Numbered from the stretch's first letter, positions 1 through 5,004 are shown. The stretch is DNA of 5,004 nucleotides from Streptomyces violaceus (GCA_000715635.1 KL569223.1:49276-54279), one strand, 5' to 3'. A program made the numbers and translations. Notes: generated by a model not told the origin, from the letters alone.

Positions 1-597
1 ACGCTGACCGTCGCCCCCGCCGCCACCGGCCAAGGCCGCGAACTCCGCATCCGCACCGAGGGCAACGGCCGCGCCTTCCTCGTCTTCCCCGAACTCACCC
101 CACCCGGCAACAGCTTCTGGGCCCGGCTGCGGATCCGGGTGGACGCCTTCCCCACCGCCCCCGACTGGGCGCACTGGACCCTCGCGGAGGCGTCCGGGAC
201 GGACTCGCCGACGCTGGTCCGACCGCTCGGTGGGCAGTACGCGCCCACCGAGAAGGGCAACTTCTACGGCGTCGGCTCCGACCTCGGACCGACCGGCGAC
301 TGGACGTCCTGGAAGACCTCGGCCCCGGCGACAGCCGGCAAGTGGCAGTGCGTCGAGTTCCATCTGGACGCCACCGACAACCGCGTCACGGTCTACTTCG
401 ACGGCGTGCCCCAGCCCGACCTGACGGTTTCCACGAACCAGCACGGCGGTACGTCGGCCCCGTTCCTCTTCCCAGCGTTCGACAGGCTGAAGTTGGGGTG
501 GCAGCTGTATCAGGCAGACCCGAGCCCGTCCTCGTACGACGTCCGGCTGGACGACATCGCGCTGAGCACGCGGCGGACGGGCGGCTGCGGGGCCTGA
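1..597 (+). CDS. 3' part of a probable secreted beta-sandwich (Cip1-like / concanavalin-like) protein
   Basis: This reading frame is open from the first base to a TGA at 595-597, giving 198 residues of C-terminal sequence; the start and any signal peptide lie upstream of the window. The visible part alternates hydrophobic and polar residues as in a beta-sandwich. It is rich in Trp, Gly and Asp, with a FWARLRIRVDAF strand near residue 40, a WQCVEFHLD segment around residue 115 followed by a TVYFDGVPQ strand, and a closing RLDDIALST strand. The W-x-C-x-E plus downstream DG pattern and the terminal DDI strand are familiar from Cip1-like and polysaccharide-lyase-like extracellular proteins, so a carbohydrate-related secreted role is likely but unproven. 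Two cysteines are visible (in WQCVE and near the C-terminus) and could form a disulfide. It ends 31 bp before the -35 of the next operon, with no obvious terminator hairpin between. The family call is moderate and the coding call is strong. Confidence 0.8.
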   Translation, partial: TLTVAPAATGQGRELRIRTEGNGRAFLVFPELTPPGNSFWARLRIRVDAFPTAPDWAHWTLAEASGTDSPTLVRPLGGQYAPTEKGNFYGVGSDLGPTGDWTSWKTSAPATAGKWQCVEFHLDATDNRVTVYFDGVPQPDLTVSTNQHGGTSAPFLFPAFDRLKLGWQLYQADPSPSSYDVRLDDIALSTRRTGGCGA

Positions 598-628
598 CTC
601 GGCCGGCATCCTATGAGGCGACTGCGTG

Positions 629-642
629 TTGAACACGTTCAA
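629..642. promoter_or_regulatory. Operator palindrome 1, over the -35
   Basis: TTGAACACGTTCAA consists of two 6-bp arms (TTGAAC/GTTCAA) around a 2-bp centre. The four bases around it make it part of a 16-bp match, in inverted orientation, to operator 2. Its left arm is the -35 hexamer. The likely ligand is the TetR-family protein encoded third in this operon; this is inferred from proximity and from the usual autoregulation of that family. Confidence 0.75.
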
Positions 643-657
643 AAAAGGGTCTACAGT
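629..657 (+). promoter_or_regulatory. Promoter of the membrane protein-DCC-TetR operon
   Basis: TTGAAC at 629-634 and TACAGT at 652-657 are separated by exactly 17 bp. They match a housekeeping-type promoter (TTGAC-like -35, TAnnnT -10). Transcription would start near 663-665, about 37 bp before the ATG at 701. The -35 hexamer is also the left half of a palindrome (629-642), so a protein bound there would block RNA polymerase. The start site is predicted, not measured. Confidence 0.7.
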
Positions 658-673
658 CTTCCTCGACAGCGTT

Positions 674-687
674 TTGAACGTGTTCAA
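674..687. promoter_or_regulatory. Operator palindrome 2, between start site and RBS
   Basis: TTGAACGTGTTCAA is the exact reverse complement of operator 1, and with two further T residues (672-687) the match is 16 of 16. It lies about 10 bp downstream of the predicted transcription start and directly abuts the Shine-Dalgarno region. The two sites are 45 bp centre to centre, a little over four helical turns. Binding here would act as a roadblock or cooperate with operator 1. Confidence 0.75.
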
Positions 688-700
688 GAAGGGTGGGGCA

Positions 701-1108
701 ATGGACCGCACGGTCATCGCCTACGTCATCTACCTGCTGGTCAGCGTCGCGTTGACCATCTGGGTGGCCCGCACGCTCAGCCGGAACGGGAAGGTCTTCC
801 TCGCCGATGTGCTGCACGGCAACGAGAAGCTCGCCGATGCCGTCAACCACCTTCTGGTGGTCGGGTTCTATCTCGTCAACCTGGGGTTCGTCGCGCTGTA
901 TCTGAGCGGCGACGAGACCATCACCGACACGCGCGGCGTCTTCGAGGCCCTGTCGACCAAGCTCGGCGTGGTGCTGCTGGTGCTCGGCGTGATGCACCTG
1001 GCCAACGTCTATGTGCTGAACCGGATCCGGCGGCGGGGTGTGATGGAGCGGGAGCAGGTGCCGCCCGTGCCGCCGCAGGGCTGGGCGGCCCCGTCGGCCC
1101 GGGCCTGA
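701..1108 (+). CDS. Small three-helix integral membrane protein of unknown function
   Basis: The gene encodes 135 residues from ATG 701, preceded by an AAGAAGGGTGG Shine-Dalgarno run at about 688-697. The frame is open further upstream, but that stretch crosses the promoter and operators, so 701 is preferred. Three hydrophobic helices are visible: residues about 4-23 (IAYVIYLLVSVALTIWVA), 50-69 (LLVVGFYLVNLGFVALYLSG) and 88-107 (LGVVLLVLGVMHLANVYVL). An RIRRRG basic cluster follows helix 3, consistent with a cytoplasmic C-terminus, and then a Pro-rich tail (VPPVPPQG). Helix-associated polar residues N49, H50, N60, H99, N102 and N107 are unusual in so small a protein and might matter for binding a cofactor or partner. 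There are no cysteines, so it is not itself a redox-pair protein. It is first in a cassette with a DCC-type protein 12 bp downstream and a TetR regulator. I do not recognise a characterised family, and no function is assigned. Confidence 0.88.
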   Translation: MDRTVIAYVIYLLVSVALTIWVARTLSRNGKVFLADVLHGNEKLADAVNHLLVVGFYLVNLGFVALYLSGDETITDTRGVFEALSTKLGVVLLVLGVMHLANVYVLNRIRRRGVMEREQVPPVPPQGWAAPSARA

Positions 1109-1110
1109 GC

Positions 1111-1115
1111 GGAGG
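1111..1115 (+). promoter_or_regulatory. Ribosome binding site of the DCC gene
   Basis: GGAGG lies 5 bp before the GTG at 1121 and immediately after the stop of the preceding gene (1106-1108). It fixes the GTG start and indicates translation from the same mRNA as the membrane protein gene. Confidence 0.75.
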
Positions 1116-1120
1116 CCCGG

Positions 1121-1615
1121 GTGAACGCCACCGCACCGGTCCGCCGGCTCACCGTCCTGTACGACGCCGAGTGCTCCCTGTGCGCGTTCGTGCGCGACTG
1201 GCTCCTGCGGCAGCCCCAGCTCGTGCCGCTGGAGCTGGTCCCGGCCGCCTCCGAGGAGGCCCGGCGGCGCTTTCCCGGACTCGACCACGGTGCCACCCTC
1301 GACGAGATCACCGTCGTCGGCGACGCCGGGCAGGTCTACCGGGGGCCCGCCGCCTGGATCGTCACCCTGTGGGCGCTGCGCGAGCACCGGCCGCTCGCAC
1401 ACCGGCTGAGCACCCCGTCCGGCGCCCGGCTGGCCAAGGGCGCGGTGCTCGCCGCCGCCAAGTGGCGCGGGGCGCAGTGGAACCAGGGGCCGCGGGGCGG
1501 GGCGCAGTGGGGCGGCCCGGTGTACCGGCGCGCGGACGGGTGGGTTTACGACCCGGACGCCGGCTGGACCTACAGCGCGCCGGGCTGTGCCGACGGCACC
1601 TGCGCCCCTCGGTAG
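1121..1615 (+). CDS. DCC (DUF393) family thiol-disulfide oxidoreductase-like protein
   Basis: The gene encodes 164 residues from GTG 1121, starting 12 bp after the membrane protein gene. Near the N-terminus a beta-strand LTVLYD leads into YDAECSLC (residues 14-21), giving the CxxC pair C18/C21. This is the family signature of DCC proteins, a thioredoxin-like group named after its Asp-Cys-Cys residues. An amphipathic helix follows, then a GPAAW segment near residue 76 and a helical LWALREH stretch, as expected for this fold. After about residue 105 comes an atypical tail rich in Trp and Gly (two GAQW copies ten residues apart, then GWVYDP and GWTY). It ends with a second cysteine pair, C156 and C161 (CADGTC). 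No signal peptide is seen, so the protein is probably cytoplasmic, possibly at the membrane with its upstream neighbour. Redox activity is a family-based prediction; the substrate is unknown. Confidence 0.88.
   Translation: MNATAPVRRLTVLYDAECSLCAFVRDWLLRQPQLVPLELVPAASEEARRRFPGLDHGATLDEITVVGDAGQVYRGPAAWIVTLWALREHRPLAHRLSTPSGARLAKGAVLAAAKWRGAQWNQGPRGGAQWGGPVYRRADGWVYDPDAGWTYSAPGCADGTCAPR
1467..1510 (+). repeat. Short in-frame 14-bp direct repeat inside the DCC gene
   Basis: GCGGGGCGCAGTGG occurs at 1467-1480 and again at 1497-1510, exactly 30 bp apart. In frame this produces two GAQW motifs ten residues apart in the Trp/Gly-rich tail. It looks like a small internal duplication within the C-terminal extension. 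Confidence 0.7.
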
Positions 1616-1633
1616 CCGCACCCGTGCTGACGT

Positions 1634-1647
1634 TAGGCTCTCTTCCC
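1634..1647 (+). promoter_or_regulatory. Putative leaderless promoter (-10) of the TetR gene
   Basis: TAGGCT at 1634-1639 fits the actinomycete -10 pattern TAnnnT and is followed by 8 bp and then GTG at 1648. No purine-rich Shine-Dalgarno sequence precedes that GTG. This spacing is typical of leaderless transcripts, where the mRNA begins at the start codon. A good -35 is not apparent, so the promoter would be weak or activator-dependent. It would give the regulator expression independent of the repressed upstream promoter. Confidence 0.5.
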
Positions 1648-2391
1648 GTGTCCGCGAAGAACGACGGCCCCGACGACGGCGCCGCCCCCACCAAGTCCGA
1701 GCAGACCCGCGCCCTGATCCTGGAGACGGCCATGCGGCTGTTCCAGGAGCGCGGCTACGACAAGACGACGATGCGGGCCATCGCCAAGGAGGCCGGGGTC
1801 TCCGTCGGCAACGCGTACTACTACTTCGCGGGCAAGGAGCACCTGATCCAGGGCTTCTACGACCGGATCGCCGCCGAGCACCAGGTGGCGGTCCGCGAGA
1901 TCCTGGACCGGGAGAGGGACCTGGAGGCCCGCCTCGCGGGGGTGCTGCGGGCCTGGCTCGACATCGCCGCGCCGTACCACGAGTTCGCGGTGCAGTTCTT
2001 CAAGAACGCCGCCGACCCGGACAGCCCGCTCAGCCCCTTCTCCCCCGAGTCGGAGCACGCGCGCCAGGAGGCCATCAGCGTCCACCGGGAGGTGCTCGAC
2101 GGGGCCACGAAGACGAAGGTGCCCGAGGAACTGCGGGAGATCCTGCCCGAGTTGCTGTGGCTGTCCCAGATGGGGCTCGTCCTGTACTGGATCTTCGACC
2201 GTACGGAGGGGCGGGAGCGCAGCTACCGGCTCGCGGAGCGCGGTGCCCGGCTCACCGCGCGGGGCGTCGCCCTGGCCCGCTTCCGGGTGCTGCGGCCCCT
2301 GGTGCGGGAGGTCCACGAGCTGTTCACCGACTTCCTGCCGGGGATGACGCGGGCGATCCCGGACCCGGCGGCGCGCCCCACCGAGCCTTAG
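1648..2391 (+). CDS. TetR-family transcriptional regulator
   Basis: The gene encodes 247 residues from GTG 1648. A GTG at 1624 is in frame, but it would add nine residues containing a TTA codon and would overlap the apparent -10, so 1648 is preferred. After a charged N-terminal arm of about 17 residues comes the TetR DNA-binding domain. Its first helix is TRALILETAMRLFQERGYDKTT (about 20-41), and the helix-turn-helix is TMRAIAKEAGVSVGNAYYYF (about 41-60), followed by the GKEHL helix. The remaining roughly 180 residues are helical, with LPELLWLSQMGLVLYWIFDRT near the middle of the C-terminal half, and should form the ligand-binding and dimerisation domain. The length is slightly above the usual 190-230. 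It is the third gene of the cassette, 32 bp after the DCC stop. The likely targets are the twin palindromes at 629-687, making it an autoregulator; the inducer is unknown. It ends at a TAG inside an 18-bp repeat array. Confidence 0.93.
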   Translation: MSAKNDGPDDGAAPTKSEQTRALILETAMRLFQERGYDKTTMRAIAKEAGVSVGNAYYYFAGKEHLIQGFYDRIAAEHQVAVREILDRERDLEARLAGVLRAWLDIAAPYHEFAVQFFKNAADPDSPLSPFSPESEHARQEAISVHREVLDGATKTKVPEELREILPELLWLSQMGLVLYWIFDRTEGRERSYRLAERGARLTARGVALARFRVLRPLVREVHELFTDFLPGMTRAIPDPAARPTEP

Positions 2392-2480
2392 AGCTTCACC
2401 GGGCCTCAGAGCTTCACCGGGCCTCAGAGCTTCACCGAGCCTCAGAGCTTCACCGAGCCTCAGGGCTTCTCAGAGCCGTG
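2379..2480 (+). repeat. 18-bp tandem repeat array between convergent genes
   Basis: The unit GAGCTTCACCGGGCCTCA recurs at 2391-2408 and 2409-2426. A variant with GAGCC in place of GGGCC fills 2427-2444 and 2445-2462. A partial copy precedes the array (2379-2390, CACCGAGCCTTA) and a degenerate one follows it (2463-2480). The array starts in the last codons of the TetR gene, fills the gap, and reaches the last codons of the convergent gene. Adjacent copies are identical or differ at one base, suggesting recent slippage-type expansion. There are no spacers, so it is not a CRISPR. Confidence 0.92.
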
Positions 2481-2488
2481 TGAGGCTC
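2455..2488. terminator. Possible bidirectional terminator hairpin
   Basis: GAGCCTCA (2455-2462) and TGAGGCTC (2481-2488) are perfect 8-bp inverted repeats around an 18-nt loop. The loop can itself pair GGCT (2464-2467) with AGCC (2474-2477). The structure sits between converging genes and covers the stop codon of the minus-strand gene (2470-2472). There is no T-run, but actinomycete terminators often lack one. The upstream repeat copy at 2437-2444 could pair with the same right arm instead. Confidence 0.4.
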
Positions 2489-4035
2489 CAGAGGCGGAAG
2501 ACGCCGGTGCCGTCCGAGAGGTACTGGCCGCCGCCGATGTCCTCGGTGGTGACGACGTACTCCTTCGCCTGCCACAGCGGGAGCACCGGCACGTCCTGCG
2601 CGACGGTCTGCTGCACCTCGCGGAAGTCCCGGTCGGCTTCGCCGCGGTCGGCGTAGCGCTGGCTGTCCTTGATGAGCCGGTCCACGGTCTTGCTGCTGTA
2701 GCCGGTGTTCATGGCGCTCCCGGTGCCGACGAGCGCGGCGCCGAAGGTGTCCGGGTCGGGGAAGTCGGCGACCCAGCCGACGGCGTACGCGTCGAGCTTG
2801 CCGTTCGCCCACCGCTTCTGGAAGTCGGTCCACTCGTAGCCCTGGAGAGTGACCTTGAACAGTCCGCCCGCCTCCAGCTCCCGTTTGATCTCGGCGCCCT
2901 CCTGCGCACCGGCGCCACGGCCCTCGGCGTAGCCGTAGGTGATGCGGACCGGCAGGGTGACACCGGCTTTGGTGAGCAACTGCCGTGCCTTCTTCGCGTC
3001 CTGGTCGGGGTAGTCGTCGAAGAACGAGGCGGTGTGGCCGGTGATCCCCGCCGGGATCAGGGAGTACAGCGGGTCCACGGTGCCTTCGTAGACGGTGGCG
3101 GCCAGTCGCTCGCGGTCGATCAGCCAGGCCATGGCCTGGCGGACCTCGGGCTTGTGCAGGGCTTGCAGGGGCTTGCCCGCGCGGGTGTTGAAGTACAGGT
3201 TGCGGGTCTCGGAGCCGTCCGCCTCGAAGACCCGCTGGGCCGGGTCGCTCGGGTTCAGGCCGGCGAGGACCTGGGGCGGCAGCTGGCGGGTCGCGACCTC
3301 GACCTGCCTGTCCTTCCAGGCGGTGTCGAGGGCGTGGGGGCTGTCGTAGTAGCGCAGCTCGACGGAGCGGTCCGCGCCGCCCTTGACGGCGCCCTGGTAG
3401 CCGGTGTTGGGCGCGAGGACCGCCTTGGCGTTCTTCGTGTAGGAGGTGAGGGTGTACGGGCCGGTGCCGTCGACACCGTTGTCGGTGCGCAGCTCGGCGG
3501 CCGGGTACGCGGTGTGGTCGACGATGGAGCCGGCGCCGGTGGCCACCTTGAACGGGAAGGTCGCGTCGGGCGAGGACAGGTGGAAGGTGACGGTCAGCCG
3601 GTCGGCGCTCACGGAACCGAGGGTGTCGAGCAGGGGCGCCGGGCCGACGGGCGACTTGATCCTCAGGATCCGGTCGAAGGAGTACTTCACGTCCTCGGCG
3701 CTCATCGTCCGGCCGCTCGGGAAGGTGAGGCCGGGGCGCAGGTCGCAGCGGTACGTCGTCAGGCCGCCGCCGGCGAACGCGCAGCTCTTCGCCGCGTCCG
3801 GTACGGGTGTGGTGCCGCCCGGCGTGAAGGTGAGCAGCGACTGGAAGACGTTGCTGAACAGCGCCCAGGAGCCGGCGTCGTAGGCACCGGCCGGGTCGAG
3901 CGAGGTGACGGCGTCCGTCGTGCCCACCGTGATGGTCCTGCCGTCGCTCTTCGACGGCAGGAACTGCCAGGCACCCACGCCCACGGCGGCCAGGACGAGC
4001 AGCCCCGCGAGTATCCGCATGCGAACCGATCGCAT
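2470..4035 (-). CDS. ABC transporter substrate-binding protein, family 5 (peptide/nickel type)
   Basis: The protein has 521 residues if started at the ATG at 4035, which has a GGGGAGGG ribosome binding site 8 bp upstream (4044-4051). The frame is open to an ATG at 4083, but those 16 extra residues would place the Shine-Dalgarno inside the gene. Residues 8-26 form a hydrophobic segment after Arg residues, with no lipobox cysteine, so the protein is probably anchored by an uncleaved helix. The mature part has the family-5 pattern: ITVGTTDAVTSLDPA near residue 35, LRPGLTFPSGRTMSAEDVKYSFDR near 99-122, VDGTGPYTL, and a C-terminal PVLPLWQAKEY. C85 and C97 flank a short loop and could form a disulfide. 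The length is normal for oligopeptide- or dipeptide-binding proteins, and the substrate cannot be told from sequence alone. No permease or ATPase genes are in view. It is convergent with the TetR gene, and the metallophosphoesterase gene lies upstream on the same strand after 201 bp. Confidence 0.92.
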   Translation of the reverse strand: MRSVRMRILAGLLVLAAVGVGAWQFLPSKSDGRTITVGTTDAVTSLDPAGAYDAGSWALFSNVFQSLLTFTPGGTTPVPDAAKSCAFAGGGLTTYRCDLRPGLTFPSGRTMSAEDVKYSFDRILRIKSPVGPAPLLDTLGSVSADRLTVTFHLSSPDATFPFKVATGAGSIVDHTAYPAAELRTDNGVDGTGPYTLTSYTKNAKAVLAPNTGYQGAVKGGADRSVELRYYDSPHALDTAWKDRQVEVATRQLPPQVLAGLNPSDPAQRVFEADGSETRNLYFNTRAGKPLQALHKPEVRQAMAWLIDRERLAATVYEGTVDPLYSLIPAGITGHTASFFDDYPDQDAKKARQLLTKAGVTLPVRITYGYAEGRGAGAQEGAEIKRELEAGGLFKVTLQGYEWTDFQKRWANGKLDAYAVGWVADFPDPDTFGAALVGTGSAMNTGYSSKTVDRLIKDSQRYADRGEADRDFREVQQTVAQDVPVLPLWQAKEYVVTTEDIGGGQYLSDGTGVFRLWSLTRL

Positions 4036-4043
4036 CGGCCTTG

Positions 4044-4051
4044 CCCTCCCC
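4044..4051 (-). promoter_or_regulatory. Ribosome binding site deciding the start of the substrate-binding protein
   Basis: Read on the minus strand this is GGGGAGGG, 8 bp before the ATG at 4035-4033. It supports that start over the longer one at 4083 and the ATG at 4020, and it places the hydrophobic anchor close to the N-terminus, as expected. Confidence 0.7.
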
Positions 4052-4169
4052 AGGCCCTTTGGGCCCTTGTGCCGGTGCCACACCCCTTCGTGGCGGCCTC
4101 ACCCAATCACAGGTTTTTGACCTCGGGGAAGAGAGATCTGCCGAGTTGGGAAAGAACTTACCGATGGGC

Positions 4170-4202
4170 GAATCAGTCCGGTTTCACAGCTTTCTCACAG
4201 GG
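4170..4202 (+). repeat. 11-bp-spaced direct repeats upstream of the substrate-binding protein gene
   Basis: TCACAG occurs at 4184-4189 and again at 4195-4200, 11 bp apart, and a TCA at 4173-4175 keeps the same phase for a third, weaker unit. This one-turn spacing is typical of OmpR/PhoB-type response-regulator sites, and the TTTCAC core loosely resembles the Streptomyces PHO box (GTTCAC units). It lies about 135-165 bp before the ATG at 4035. On the minus strand a TAAGTT (4153-4158) just downstream could be a -10. The repeat is clear; the regulator is a guess. Confidence 0.4.
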
Positions 4203-4236
4203 TGCTGCGGAGGGGCTGCTCAGGGGAGATGCTCCG

Positions 4237-5004
4237 TCAGGCCTGCTTCGACGCCAGCTCGATCAGCGTGATGTCCGACGGTGCGCCGACCCGGGTGGGC
4301 GGGCCCCAGGCGCCCGCGCCGCGCGAGACGTAGAGCTGGGTGTCGCCGTAGCGCTCCAGGCCCGCGAGGGTCGGGTTGGCGGCGGAGGCGATGAGGTTGC
4401 CGGGCCAGAGCTGGCCGCCGTGGGTGTGGCCGGAGAGCTGGAGGTCCACGCCGTGCTCGACGGCATCGTGGATCTGGACGGGCTGGTGGGCGAGCAGCAC
4501 ACAGGCGCGTGCGGTGTCCCGGTCGCCGAGTGCCCGGGCGAAGTCGGGGCCCTGGCCCTCCTCCTCGCCCGCGATGTCGTTGACTCCGGCCAGGTCGAAG
4601 TACGGGAGCTCCCTGCGGGCGTTCTCCAGGGGGTTGAGGCCCAGGCGCCGGACTTCCTCGACCCACTGTTCGGCGCCGGAGAAGTACTCGTGGTTGCCGG
4701 TGACGAAGTAGGACCCGTGACGGGCCCTCAGCTGGGCCAGCGGGGCCGCCGCGGGGCCGAGGTCCTTGACGCTGCCGTCGACCAGGTCGCCGACGACCGC
4801 GATCAGGTCGGGCTGGGTCGCGTTGATCGTGTCGACGACCGTCTGCGCGAAGCCGCGGCCCAGGACCGGGCCGAGGTGGATGTCGCTGACCACCGCGATC
4901 CGGAAGCCGTGCGCCGCGCGCGGCAGCCTGGCCAGCGGCACGGTGACCCGCTTCACCTTCGGCCCTCGCAGCACGCCGTACGTGCCGTACCCCACGGTCC
5001 CGAC
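4237..5004 (-). CDS. Calcineurin-like metallophosphoesterase (YkuE-like), N-terminus outside the window
   Basis: The minus-strand frame is open to the window edge, giving 255 residues before the TGA at 4239-4237. A GTG at 4995 is in frame, but the sequence continues naturally upstream (VGTVGYGTYGVLRGPKVKR), so the true start is probably beyond 5004. All metal-binding blocks of the family are visible, counted from the window edge: SDIHLG (D41, H43), GDLVDG (D73), GNHE (N104, H105), LLAHQP (H173) and SGHTHGGQ (H193, H195). These bind a dinuclear metal centre that hydrolyses phosphoesters. Family relatives often carry N-terminal membrane helices, which would lie upstream here and put the catalytic domain near the membrane. 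The physiological substrate is not evident. It is followed, after 201 bp on the same strand, by the substrate-binding protein gene; the gap and candidate control elements suggest separate promoters. Confidence 0.93.
   Translation of the reverse strand, partial: VGTVGYGTYGVLRGPKVKRVTVPLARLPRAAHGFRIAVVSDIHLGPVLGRGFAQTVVDTINATQPDLIAVVGDLVDGSVKDLGPAAAPLAQLRARHGSYFVTGNHEYFSGAEQWVEEVRRLGLNPLENARRELPYFDLAGVNDIAGEEEGQGPDFARALGDRDTARACVLLAHQPVQIHDAVEHGVDLQLSGHTHGGQLWPGNLIASAANPTLAGLERYGDTQLYVSRGAGAWGPPTRVGAPSDITLIELASKQA

Noticed and set aside
611..1621. A 336-codon minus-strand open frame opposite the membrane protein and DCC genes
   Set aside because: Its composition is typical of antisense shadow frames (Arg, Pro, Gly, His rich) with no recognisable domain, while the plus-strand genes have clear signatures and ribosome binding sites.
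613..1647. A long plus-strand open frame that runs in phase into the TetR gene
   Set aside because: It overlaps the membrane protein and DCC genes in another frame, is Arg/Gly/Ala-rich low-complexity sequence, and crosses the promoter. Such shadow frames are common at this GC content.
2379..2480. Possible CRISPR array or regulator-binding iterons
   Set aside because: The copies abut without spacers and are only 18 bp, so it is not CRISPR. They lie between convergent gene ends with no replication genes, so iterons are unlikely.
1587..2483. A plus-strand frame ending in repeated SELHRA hexapeptides
   Set aside because: It is the out-of-phase reading of the TetR gene followed by the 18-bp repeats. 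The repeat peptide is a by-product of the DNA repeat.
3446..3883. A 145-codon plus-strand frame antisense to the binding-protein gene
   Set aside because: It lacks a plausible ribosome binding site or domain and lies wholly inside a strong minus-strand gene.
2450..4102. A second long minus-strand frame overlapping the substrate-binding protein gene
   Set aside because: It is Arg/Pro-rich with no domain pattern, and the neighbouring frame encodes an unmistakable family-5 binding protein.
4111..4145. Small inverted repeats (AGGT/ACCT and CTCGG/CCGAG) before the binding-protein gene, considered as a riboswitch or attenuator
   Set aside because: The stems are only 4-5 bp, overlap each other and do not form a recognisable riboswitch fold.

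Overview
The window is very GC-rich, with GTG starts, strong third-position G/C bias and Shine-Dalgarno runs of the GGAGG type. Together with the protein families present, this points to an actinomycete chromosome, most likely Streptomyces or a close relative. That assignment is inferred from composition and families, not from a database match.

Layout. Positions 1-597 (+) are the 3' end of a gene for a probably secreted beta-sandwich, Cip1-like/lectin-like protein. A short gap (598-700) carries a well-defined control region: a promoter with -35 TTGAAC and -10 TACAGT, plus two 14-bp palindromes, one over the -35 and one just before the ribosome binding site. These drive three co-directional genes: a 135-aa three-helix membrane protein (701-1108), a 164-aa DCC/DUF393 thiol-disulfide-oxidoreductase-like protein (1121-1615), and a 247-aa TetR-family regulator (1648-2391). 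The regulator also appears to have its own leaderless promoter.

The regulator gene ends inside an array of 18-bp tandem repeats (about 2379-2480). The array fills the gap to a convergent gene, and an 8-bp inverted repeat there may act as a terminator. On the minus strand follow a family-5 ABC transporter substrate-binding protein (2470-4035), which has an N-terminal membrane anchor but no lipobox cysteine and no transporter partners in view, and, upstream of it, a calcineurin-like metallophosphoesterase (4237-5004, N-terminus beyond the window). The 201-bp gap between these two carries 11-bp-spaced direct repeats that may be a regulator site.

How the parts may work together. The most interesting unit is the membrane protein-DCC-TetR cassette. 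The simplest reading is a self-regulated module in which the TetR protein binds the two palindromes and represses the promoter until a ligand releases it. The ligand and the job of the membrane/redox pair are not visible in the sequence. The substrate-binding protein and metallophosphoesterase look like ordinary chromosomal genes. No RNA genes, mobile elements, CRISPR arrays or phage genes were seen.
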